The position numbers and the translations under genes are program-made. A DNA stretch of 64,000 nucleotides, from positions 1 through 64,000 of the forward strand of contig NZ_VOSS01000006.1 of the NCBI RefSeq assembly GCF_007997035.1, in the 5' to 3' direction. The notes beneath the pieces are model-generated. The model was not told the DNA's origin. It did not search any database and was given only the letters and a program-made list of their open reading frames with translations. Below are positions 26,683 to 35,149 of this stretch, one piece after another (positions within the stretch are counted from its first letter, which is position 1; each line of letters starts with the position of its first letter). This stretch comes from Ralstonia sp. TCR112 (GTDB lineage: Bacteria; Pseudomonadota; Gammaproteobacteria; Burkholderiales; Burkholderiaceae).

Positions 26683-29350
26683 ATGCCAGACGAAATTTCC
26701 TACCCGCTGTCGGCGCAAAGCCTTCCGGTTCCGCTCTATGTGGTCCTCGAAGGCCGCATCGTCTTTGCCAATGCGGCCGGCGTTTGCATGGTGCGGGCAC
26801 TTTCGTCCGACCAACTGCTCGGCGAGCCCTTCTCGCGCTTCTTCCAGGACGTTCCCGCATGGCTGGAGACCCGTCCCGGGGAAGACGCCGATGCAACGCA
26901 ATCCGAGGGTCAGCCCGTTCCGGCGGCACAACTCATCTCCGCCCTTTCCGCTGGCGATTCCAACGAGGTGGTCAGCGTCCGGTTGACAGTCACGCCGACC
27001 CGCTTTGATGGGCTGCCGGCGCAGCAGGTGGTCGTGCACGGATTGCCGCTGCCGCTCGATGCGCAATTGCCCGGCAAGGCCGGCGAACGCGTGCTGAGCG
27101 CCGAAGCGATTGGCGCAGCGCTGCCGCACGAGCATCTCGATCATCTGCTTTCCACGCTGCCGTCCGCCGCCTCGCTCGGCGAGCGGCTGCATGCTGCGCT
27201 GCGGGCGCTGGAAGCAGCCTTGCCTTCGACGCTGTGCGTGGTGGTGCGGGTTGTCTCCGGGCGGGCGAGGCTCTATGGCACGCAGCGCGCCAGGGCGAAG
27301 CTGGCATTGCGCGACGACCATGCGACGCACTTGCCTACGGGAACACATGGTGAGTTCGATATCGAACTCGCACGCATCGCGCCGCTGCTCGACGAGCTGG
27401 CACCCATCGAACTGGTGCGCGAGGCCAATGCGCCAGCGCCTTTGCGCGAAGCAATCGTCCGCGTGCTGGATACCGCGCAGCCGACATGGCTGTGCCGCAT
27501 CCCGGCCCAGCATGGCGGCATGGCCGTCGCCGACGATCTGCTGTGCCTCTTCTTCCCCACTGCCACCCCGCCTGACGACGCAGCGTTGCGCGCGGAGTGC
27601 GGCCGCTACATCGCCGCGCTGGTCAAGCTGCTGCGCCTGGAGAACGAATATCGCCAGACCCGCGAGTTGCGCGATCAGTATCGGCTGGTCGTCAACCATC
27701 TGAGCGAGGGCGTGCTGACGCTGTCCACCGATGGCCGTGTGCTGTCGTACAACCGCAGCGCGGCCGAGATCCTGCGCATGTCGGGCGCGTCATGGAAAGG
27801 CCGCCCGCGTGTGGCGCTGAACGACATGATGTTGGGCGAAGACGGCGCCATCCTGCCGCGCGCGGCATGGCCCTCGACGCTGGCGGCGCGCACGGGCCGC
27901 GCCATCAGCAACGTCGTCGTAGGCGTGCCGGCAGGCAACGGGCAGATCGTGTGGCTGCGCGAATCGGTGCTGCCGATGTTTTCGCCGGACAGCGCGTCGC
28001 CGCACGCGGTGCTGGTCATCTTTACCGACATCACGGCAGAGCGTTCCGCCTACGAGCAACTGCGCCTGCTAGAGACCAAGGATTCGCTCACCGGCCTGCC
28101 CAATCGCGCGGCGTTCATCGAGCGGCTCGATGCGCGGCTTTCGCTGCCTTCAACGGGGGAATCGGCCCTCTTGTATATCGGGCTGGACCACTTCAAGACC
28201 GTGAACGAGGCGATGGGGCACCACATGGGGAACCAGGTGCTGAACATGGCGGCGCAACGCATCCGCGCCCAGGCGGGCCAGCGCGCGCTGCTGGCGCCTG
28301 GGCGGCGACCAGTTCTGCGTGGCCATCGACGACCCGAACACCGCCGACGGACTCGCGCAACAGGTGCTCGACGCGCTGGCCCGCCCCTTTACGGGCGGCG
28401 AACGCGAGGTACATCTGTCAGCCAGCATCGGCGTGGCAGCCTACCCGGAAGACGGGGGCGATGCGGCCACGCTCGTCAGTCATGCAGAAGCCGCCATGTA
28501 CCGCGCCAAGGAAAACGGCCGGAACCGCATCACCCGGTATTCCCGCGCGCTCGAAACGCAGATGCTGCGCCGCTTCACACTCAACGAGCGCATGCGGCGC
28601 GCGCTCGGGCGCGGCCAGGTGCGGCTGGTGTATCAGCCGAAGTACGCACTGGACTCAGGCGAACTGGTGGCCGTTGAAGCCCTGATGCGGTGGTCCGACC
28701 CCGAGCTTGGCGCGGTGTCGCCCACCGAGTTCATCGACGTGGCGGAGGAGTCGGGCTACATCCTTGAACTCGGCCGCTGGGCGCTTATGCAGGCCTGCAC
28801 GCAGGGCGAGGCATGGGCGCGCAAGTTCGGCTTCACCGGCCGCATGGCGGTGAACGTGTCGGCGCGGCAATGCGATGCGGGCGTGATCGAGCGCGACGTC
28901 GACGAGGCGCTCAAGGCGTCCGGCATGACGCCGAGCCGGCTGGAGCTGGAGTTGACGGAAAGCGTGCTGCTGGCCGACCGGCAATCGACACAGCGTCTGC
29001 TGATGAGCCTGGCCGCGCGGGGCGTGCGCATCTCGCTCGATGATTTCGGCATCGGCTTTTCATCGCTGTCGTATCTGCGCAGCTTGCCGATCCACAACAT
29101 CAAGATCGATCGTTCGTTCATCAGCGGCGTGCCTGGGGTGCCCGACTGCGTGGCGCTCACCAAGACGATCATCGCAATGGCCCGCGCGTTGAACATGACC
29201 GTCACAGCCGAAGGTGTCGAGACCCCCGAGCAATCGGCCTTTTTGTCTGCGCATGCTTGCGACGAAGTGCAAGGCTTCCTGTTTGGGCGACCGCTGGAAG
29301 TGTCGGCACTGGAAGACTTGCTGCGCACCCGAAGCCGCGCACAGGCATAA
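26683..29350 (+). pseudogene. PAS-GGDEF-EAL protein, frameshifted in the GGDEF motif
   Basis: Two overlapping frames together encode one long cyclic-di-GMP protein of about 889 residues: PAS-like sensory segments (about residues 10-120 and 330-450), GGDEF (from TKDSLTGLPNRAAF), and EAL (to the end). The frames join at about 28293-28298, where a GC pair seems lost from GCGCGCCTG. Restored, the motif would read LGGDQF, not GGDEF, and no RxxD site precedes it, so the cyclase half is probably inactive. The EAL half looks intact (VEALMRW, TESVLL, DDFGIGFSSLSYL, AEGVE). As written, translation stops within the GGDEF domain. A real start inside (28319) could give a free EAL protein. The ATG at 26683 has a GGAG site. 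Confidence 0.75.
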
Positions 29351-29384
29351 AAAAACGGACCCGAAGATTTGACCTCGGGTCCGT
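29349..29384. terminator. Bidirectional terminator
   Basis: A perfect 10-bp stem (ACGGACCCGA at 29355-29364 with TCGGGTCCGT at 29375-29384) lies between the convergent EAL gene and the lipoprotein gene. A run of seven A at 29349-29355 gives a T-run for minus-strand transcripts. The plus-strand side has only a weak T-rich tail. Confidence 0.8.
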
Positions 29385-29418
29385 TGTTCTCGGGGTCGAC
29401 CCGCAGGCCGACCGAATA

Positions 29419-29622
29419 TCAACGCGTCGATACGTTGCCGACCAGGCCGCCCAATGCGGCACCGCCCAGCGTGGCGCCCGGGCCGCCAATCAAAGCAGCG
29501 CCGGCCAACCCTCCCACACCCGCCCCAATGGCGGTATTGCGTTGACGTGCCGTCATGTCGGCACAGCCGGTTGCCGTCAGCAGCGTGGCACCGGCCAGCA
29601 GAATCGTCAGTACCCGAACCAT
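29419..29622 (-). CDS. Small OsmB-like glycine-zipper lipoprotein
   Basis: This 67-residue protein has a signal peptide with a lipobox-like site (TATGC, Cys at about residue 20) and then a glycine-zipper segment (TAIGAGVGGLAGAALIGGPG) that recurs as GATLGGAALGGLVGN. This pattern is that of OsmB and similar outer-membrane lipoproteins induced by osmotic or envelope stress. The start at 29622 follows an AAGGAGAAGAAC site. Confidence 0.8.
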   Translation of the reverse strand: MVRVLTILLAGATLLTATGCADMTARQRNTAIGAGVGGLAGAALIGGPGATLGGAALGGLVGNVSTR

Positions 29623-29811
29623 GTTCTTCTCCTTGAATGCGTCGGTCGCGATCAAGCCATCGCGTATCGAAAGTCTGGCGAAGGGGCCCGCGACTTGCTG
29701 TTTCAAGTTGTAATCAATCGTTGCAATGTGCAGGGGCCCCTCACCCGCGAGCCCTTGCCACATTCCCGAGCAACGCCGATCAAAAGCCGTCGCCACGCGG
29801 CTCGGATGGTG

Positions 29812-30038
29812 TTTCCCACAGACTTATCCACATGTTCTGTGCATAACCTGCGTCATCGGCGCAGACCCAAGTCACAAAAGGGCTTGACGGGTTTCGACAA
29901 ACGTGCAGATCACGTAAAACGTGTGCGCGCGGCCCGAGTTATCCACATCGATGAAGGCTGTTACATCGTGCAACAAACCCTTTTCCGTCAACCGCTTGCG
30001 GGGGATTCTGCAAGCGGTGTGCGCGCTGCTGTGGACAA
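29812..30038. promoter_or_regulatory. Cluster of DnaA boxes in a gene-free stretch
   Basis: Three exact matches to the DnaA-box consensus TTATNCACA lie here: TTATCCACA at 29824-29832 and 29939-29947 (plus strand) and TTATGCACA at 29838-29846 (minus strand). TTGTCCACA at 30030-30038 (minus) has one mismatch, and TTTCCCACA at 29812-29820 two. Such density is typical of a DnaA-binding locus (origin, titration or reactivation site). No dnaA, repA or parAB gene lies in this window. Confidence 0.6.
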
Positions 30039-30109
30039 GTTGTGCCGGGGAAGCGCGGGGATTGTTGGCCAACCATCGCCGAAGCCGACGCCCACAGGCG
30101 AGCATCGGG

Positions 30110-30600
30110 CCTAAAACGCCCGCACATGGACGTTTGACGCTCGACCATGCGCTGCCGATGGTCGGCGTCCACCCTCAGCGGGCGGAATACGAGCCTCAAA
30201 CAGTCGCCTTCGGCTATCAGACCTCGAAATTTTCGACCTCCGACAACCGGCTTCGAGCCTCGGACGGTCGCGCTTCAGCCTCAACGGGTGAACGTTGAGT
30301 CTTTGACGGCGACGCTCGGCCCTTAAAGCTCCGATGGGTCGGATGTTTTTGGGCGAGCTCGGGCCTCTGAGGGCCGTACGCCACTGTTTGACGGTGACGT
30401 GCGGGTGTCGGACGGTCGAAATCGAATGTTTGAGGTCGGGGCACCGACCCAACACTGCGGCGCTCAGCAAACTGCAGGCAACCTGCGAGACGCGCAGCAC
30501 CAAATCTGCGTGCCTGAGCGTCGATCGCCGCATGCGTCGGGCCGACATGCGCCGTGCGTGCTCACGCTTTCGAGCATGTCTGGCGGACCAGCACGGCGCT
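30110..30600. repeat. Gene-free region of degenerate short repeats
   Basis: No gene was found from 29623 to 30624. The second half contains recurring short words: TTTGACGG/C at 30133, 30302 and 30387; an exact 11-mer TCGGACGGTCG at 30260-30270 and 30408-30418; GCCTCAAAC-like and GTTTGAGG-like words; and a 7-bp hairpin at 30280-30299 (CTCAACG with CGTTGAG). They are too irregular for a CRISPR array. The open frames here have no coding character. Confidence 0.45.
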
Positions 30601-30624
30601 TCGTTTGGAAACAACCCAGTGAGA

Positions 30625-31221
30625 TCACCAGGCCAGATCGGCCGGCGTGTCGACATCGCGCAGGATGCCGGCGTCTTCGGTGTCGATGCGGGTGAGCTTG
30701 GCGGGATCGATCAGCCGCCGCGCGCCCTCGTCGCCGTCGAGCGAAGTCAGCCCCGCGAAAAAATCGGCGCCGAAGCCGATGGGATGGCCCCGCTGCCCGG
30801 CATGAAAGGGCGCAACGCAACGGTGCGGGTCCACTGCGTTGGCGATTTGGCTGATGGTGTCAGAGGCAATCCACGGCATGTCGGCCAGGGCGATGATCCA
30901 CCCGCCGGCTTGCGGGCGCGCGGCCACGCCGCCAGCCAGGCTGGCGCCCATGCCGCGTGCGGCGTCGGGGCAGCGCAAGACTTCGCAACCGGCCTCGGCC
31001 AACAGCGCGGCCAGTTGATCGACCTGCGCACCATGCGTGGCAGCGGCGGGCACCACTGCCACCACGTCGCCCAGTGCCTGCTTCAGGTGCCGCGCGGCCT
31101 GCACCGCCACGGGCGTTCCATCGGGCAGCGGGGCGAGCAGCTTGTTGGCCACGCCCGCCGCATCAAACCGGCTGCCACGGCCCGCGGCCAGCAACACGCC
31201 AACAACAGGCCGCTGCCGCAT
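30625..31221 (-). CDS. MobA/MocA-like molybdenum cofactor nucleotidyltransferase
   Basis: This 198-residue protein has the NTP-binding loop VLLAAGRGSRF near residue 10, the LADMPW motif that binds metal (about residue 105), and the RGHPIGF motif (about 136), as in MocA CTP:molybdopterin cytidylyltransferases. The neighbouring iorAB molybdenum hydroxylase needs molybdopterin cytosine dinucleotide, so this job fits. Its ATG overlaps the stop of ohr by one base, so it is coupled to it. The start at 31221 begins the conserved G-rich loop; upstream codons belong to ohr. Confidence 0.85.
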   Translation of the reverse strand: MRQRPVVGVLLAAGRGSRFDAAGVANKLLAPLPDGTPVAVQAARHLKQALGDVVAVVPAAATHGAQVDQLAALLAEAGCEVLRCPDAARGMGASLAGGVAARPQAGGWIIALADMPWIASDTISQIANAVDPHRCVAPFHAGQRGHPIGFGADFFAGLTSLDGDEGARRLIDPAKLTRIDTEDAGILRDVDTPADLAW

Positions 31222-31655
31222 CAGACCACCTCGGTCTTGAGGGTGACTTCCACGTTGTTGCGCGTGGCGTTCGAATACGGGCACACCTGATGCGCCTGCG
31301 CCACCAGCTTCTCCGCATCGGCTTGCGACAGCCCGCTGATCCGCGCCGTCAGCCCCACCTTCAGGCCGAAACCGCCTTCATCGCGCGTGCCGATCCCCAC
31401 ATCGCAGTGGATCTCGATGTTGCTGGGATTGAGCTTGAGCATGCTCTTGGCGACAAAGTCGCACGCCGAGCCGAAGCACGCGGCATAGCCGGCGGCGAAC
31501 AGGTCTTCGGGCGTGGTGGTGTTGGGCTTGCCGGGCCCGCCCATGGCCTTCGGCACTGACAAGTCGTGCGAGACCTGGCCGTCTTCGGTCTGGGTGTGGC
31601 CGTTGCGGCCGCCTGTGGCCTTGGCGTGGGCGGTGTACAGGATATTCAATGCCAT
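31221..31655 (-). CDS. Organic hydroperoxide resistance protein (Ohr)
   Basis: This 144-residue OsmC/Ohr-fold protein has both redox Cys motifs: AACFGSACDF near residue 60 and QVCPYSNATR near residue 125. Ohr reduces organic hydroperoxides using lipoylated partners. The start at 31655 is the family N-terminus (MALNILYTAHAKATGGRNG), and a GGAGGAGCATGTC-like site lies before it. No OhrR regulator is adjacent. It is followed directly by the mocA-like gene. Confidence 0.93.
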   Translation of the reverse strand: MALNILYTAHAKATGGRNGHTQTEDGQVSHDLSVPKAMGGPGKPNTTTPEDLFAAGYAACFGSACDFVAKSMLKLNPSNIEIHCDVGIGTRDEGGFGLKVGLTARISGLSQADAEKLVAQAHQVCPYSNATRNNVEVTLKTEVV

Positions 31656-31799
31656 GACATGCTCCTCCGGGGGGTAAACAACGCACTCGCGGACGCAAGA
31701 ATCGGTCCGCAAAACGGGACGGTGACGACGCTCCACGAACAAGAAAGCCGGCACACATCACTGCATGCCGGCTTCAATTTCATCACGCGATGATGACAA

Positions 31800-34042
31800 C
31801 TACACCGTGTCGAACGGCAGCTTGCGCTGACGCTTGCCGGTCAGGGCGAACAACGCGTTGGCCACCGCCGGTGCAATCGGCGGCGTGCCGGGTTCGCCCA
31901 GGCCGGTCGGGTTGTCTTCCGACGGCACGAAGAACACGTTGACCGGCGGCGCGTCCGGCATGCGCACGGGCGGGAAGTCGGTGAAGTTGCTGTTCTTGGT
32001 GGCGCCGTTTTCGATGTCGATGGCAAAGCCCGGCTGGATCATCGCCAGGCCAAACACGCAGGCACCCTGGATCTGCGCTTCCGCGCCCATCGGGTTGACC
32101 ACGCGGTTGGCATGCACGCCTGCGGTGACACGATGCACGCGCGGCTTGCCCTGGTCGACCGACACCTCCACCACATACGCCACCACCGACTCGAACGACG
32201 CATGCACCGCCACGCCCCAGGCCTGGCCCTTGGGCAGCTTGCGCTTGCCGTAGCCGGACTTGTCGACAGCCAGCTGCAGCGCCGCGCGATGGCGTTCATG
32301 CTCCTTGCCGGTAAAGCGCGCGAGACGGAAAGCGACCGGGTCTTGCTTGGCCGCATGCGCCACCTCGTCGACCATCGTTTCCATCACGTAGGCCGTATGC
32401 GTGTGGCCCACGGAACGCCACCACAGCACCGGCACGTTCACGTCCGGATGGTGCACCGTCAGCTGCATCGGGAAGCCGTAGTCGTTTTCGATCACGCCCT
32501 CGACCATGGTCTCGTCCACCCCGTTCTTGACCATGAAGGCTTCGAACGGCGTGCCCTTGAGAATCGACTGACCGACGATCACGTGGTCCCAGCCGACGAC
32601 CTTGCCGCTGTTGTCCACGCCCACATTGACGCGGTGCAGATGCATCGGGCGGTAATAGCCGCCGCGGATGTCGTCTTCGCGGCTCCAGATCACCTTGACG
32701 GGGCCGTTGTGTCCGGCGGCCGCATAGGCCTTCGCCACGTTGGCGGCTTCCACCACGTAGTCCGACGTGGTGATCGCGCGCCGGCCAAAGCCACCGCCCG
32801 CCATCATCGTGTTCAGCTCGATCTTCTCGGGCGATACGCCGAGCACCTTGGCAATCGCGCCCTGATCGATGGTCTGGAACTGCGAGCCCACCCACACCTT
32901 CGCGCCCGTGGTCTTGCCGCCGTCTTTCTGCAGATCGATCGTGCAGTTCAGCGGCTCCATTGGCGCGTGCGCGAGATACGGAAATTCGTAGTCCGCCTGG
33001 ATGCGCGTTGCGGCGGATTGGATGGCGCTCATGTCCGCAGCCTTGGCCACGGTGCCGGGCTGGCCGGCGAGCTTCTTGTACTCCGCCATCAACGCCGGCG
33101 TGGACACCGTCGAGCCGGCGTCTTCCCACGTGACCTGCAACGCGTCGCGGCCCTGCTTGGCCGGCCAGTATCCGTCGGCGATGACGGCGACACCCGTGCC
33201 GCCCCGGTCGGTCGGGATCTGCAGCACATCGACCACGCCCTTCACCGCCTTGGCCGCTGCTGCGTCGTACTTGGCCACCTTGCCGCCAAAGCGCGGCGGG
33301 CGGGCCAGCACGGCCACCTTCATGTTAGGCAGGCGCGTGTCCAGGCCAAACTTGAGCGAGCTGTCGAGCTTTGCGCGCGCATCGAGGCGCGGCGTCGGCT
33401 TGCCGACAATGCGGAACTGCGACGGGTTCTTCAGCGTGACCTGCGCCGGCACCGGCAGCGCCATCGCGGCCTGAGCAAGCTCGCCATACGTAGCACGGTG
33501 GCTGCCCGACGTAACCACGCCATTGGCTGTGCGGCATGTCGACGGATCGACCTTCCAGCGCTCGGCCGCGGCCGAGATCAGCATGGCACGCGCCCGGCCG
33601 CCCAGCTCGCGGTATTGTTGGAACGAGTGGTTCAGCGCCGTCGAGCCGCCCGTCATCTGGATGCCGAAGCCCGGGTCCTTGTACGGATCGCCCGCGGCGC
33701 CAACATGCCGCGCACGTTGCGCCAATCCACGTCGAGTTCTTCAGCCAGCGCCATCGGCAATGCCGTGTGTACGCCCTGACCGAACTCGAGCCGGTTCACC
33801 GCCACGGTGACGGTGTTGTCCGGCGCAATGATGATGAATGCCTGCGGCGGCGATGGCGGCTTGGCCTTCGCGTCCTGCGCGCCCGCCAACACCGGGGCCA
33901 CGCCAAGCGCCAGCCCGCCGCCGGCCAGCGTCGTCAGCTTCAGAAAGCTACGTCGATCAAACGTGGCCGGCCCAGCCTCCGCAGACACCGGTTGATGTTG
34001 CGCGCCGCCACCGGCCAGCGCTTCAAGATTTCGAATACGCAT
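31800..34042 (-). pseudogene. iorB: Isoquinoline 1-oxidoreductase beta subunit (molybdopterin), frameshifted
   Basis: Two overlapping frames encode one large molybdenum hydroxylase subunit of about 747 residues. The N-terminal part has a twin-arginine signal (DRRSFLKLTTLAGGGLA near residue 26). The remaining part has the GGGFGRR motif and the C-terminal GEPGTPPIAP motif with the Glu that acts in catalysis. The frames join at about 33691-33702, where one base seems missing near a C run (expected LAPAGDPYKDP). As written the product ends after about 127 residues. The family oxidises N-heteroaromatics such as isoquinoline, or aldehydes; substrate is not predicted. It pairs with iorA. Confidence 0.8.
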
Positions 34043-34062
34043 CGTGAATTCTCCGGTGGGGC

Positions 34063-34521
34063 TCAGGCCAGCGATTTCGCTGCGTCGTGAATGGCCGCGC
34101 GAATGCGTTGGTACGTCGCGCAACGGCACAGGTTGCCGGCCATCGCGCTGTCGATATCGGCGTCGGTCGGCTTCTTCTTGGTGCGCAGCAAACCCACCGC
34201 GCTCATCATCTGGCCGCTCTGGCAGTAGCCGCATTGCGCCACGTCGTGCTTGACCCAGGCGTCGAGCACGGCCTTGCCGACCTTGTCATCGGCGATGTGT
34301 TCGGACGTGGTGATCTGCTGGCCGGCCACCGCAGAGATCGGCAGCACACAGCTGCGCGTGGGCTGGCCGTTCAGGTGCACCGTGCAGGCGCCGCACGATG
34401 CGACGCCGCAACCGAATTTCGTGCCGGTCAGACCGAGGTTGTCGCGCAGCGCCCAGAGCAGCGGCGTGGCCGGATCAGCATCGACTTCCACCGGTTTGCC
34501 GTTGATGTTCAACGTGACCAT
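34063..34521 (-). CDS. iorA: Isoquinoline 1-oxidoreductase alpha subunit (2Fe-2S)
   Basis: This 152-residue small subunit carries the plant-type [2Fe-2S] site near residues 38-59 (CGVASCGACTVHLNG) and the second cluster near 98-135 (CGYCQSGQM, NLCRCATY). It passes electrons from the molybdenum centre of IorB. It is the first gene of the iorAB pair and is followed by iorB after 20 nt. It looks intact. Confidence 0.93.
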   Translation of the reverse strand: MVTLNINGKPVEVDADPATPLLWALRDNLGLTGTKFGCGVASCGACTVHLNGQPTRSCVLPISAVAGQQITTSEHIADDKVGKAVLDAWVKHDVAQCGYCQSGQMMSAVGLLRTKKKPTDADIDSAMAGNLCRCATYQRIRAAIHDAAKSLA

Positions 34522-34774
34522 TGGGGGATTCTCCTTGTGGGGCGTGAGGGAGTCTTGCCGTTATAGACCCTTTGATATAGCGGCCTGGCGGCATGGACGG
34601 GGTGTATTAAAGCAGGTTCGGATGGGTTCTGCTGGCGCCCACGTCACACGGTTTCCTGCGGGCAGCACACGTTTTCGTGGGCTCTGAATCTCGTGTTTCA
34701 TCTGCCCCAAAAAAACCGCCCGGAATCAGCCAGTCAGCTTGACAACACCCCGCCGTCACCATCACTATCGCCAA
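34522..34774. promoter_or_regulatory. Promoter region between iorA and the leu leader
   Basis: This is a divergent gene-free region. It should hold the iorAB promoter (minus) and the leuA promoter (plus). The stretch TTGACAACACCCC near 34738 contains a perfect -35-like TTGACA element. A clear -10 was not identified. Confidence 0.4.
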
Positions 34775-34867
34775 ATGCATTCTCAGCAGACCACCCTCCG
34801 TACCGCTCCTGCCCGCACCCTCTCGTGCGTGCGCGGTCTGCTATCCGCTTCTCTACTACGCGTGTAA
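34775..34867 (+). CDS. Candidate leucine leader peptide upstream of leuA
   Basis: This 30-codon frame ends GLLSASLLRV. Codons 22, 23, 27 and 28 are Leu (CTG CTA, then CTA CTA). CTA is rare in the genes of this window, so three of them here is unusual. A hairpin (34856-34862 with 34869-34875) starts on the second tandem CTA codon and spans the stop. Another small stem follows at 34896-34910. This is what a leucine-sensing attenuator would look like. A clear ribosome site was not seen before the ATG, and no terminator with a T-run was found, so the call is tentative. Confidence 0.45.
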   Translation: MHSQQTTLRTAPARTLSCVRGLLSASLLRV

Positions 34868-35149
34868 GCGCGTAGACCTCTCTTTCCCCCTCGTTCCGGT
34901 GTTTGACCGGTCCGTGCCCTGAGCGGCGACGGGCCTTGTGTGTGGCGCAGTCCGTGCGCCGAATCGTTGGAGCTTTCTCATGCCCGCCTCGATCCCGCTT
35001 TCGCTACGACTACCGACCGGTTGCCAGACCACGCGCCCGTGGCTGTCTGGCCGCCACCTCCCGACCCCGATTCCGGCCACCCCGGACGCCGCCCGCGCGG
35101 CCGTCCCCGCTGTACGAAACCGATCTCGATCTCACAGGACGCACTCACC
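34868..35149. promoter_or_regulatory. leuA leader region, 282 nt
   Basis: This gene-free stretch between the candidate leader peptide and leuA contains several short inverted repeats (for example CCGGT at 34896 with ACCGG at 34906). The open frames that cross it upstream of leuA have no coding character. It is probably an untranslated leader. Confidence 0.4.

Noticed and set aside
30110-30600. CRISPR array
   Set aside because: Repeats are short, unequal and irregularly spaced; no cas genes.
34940-35149. 70-codon upstream extension of LeuA
   Set aside because: It has no LeuA similarity; the family start is at 35150 with a ribosome site.
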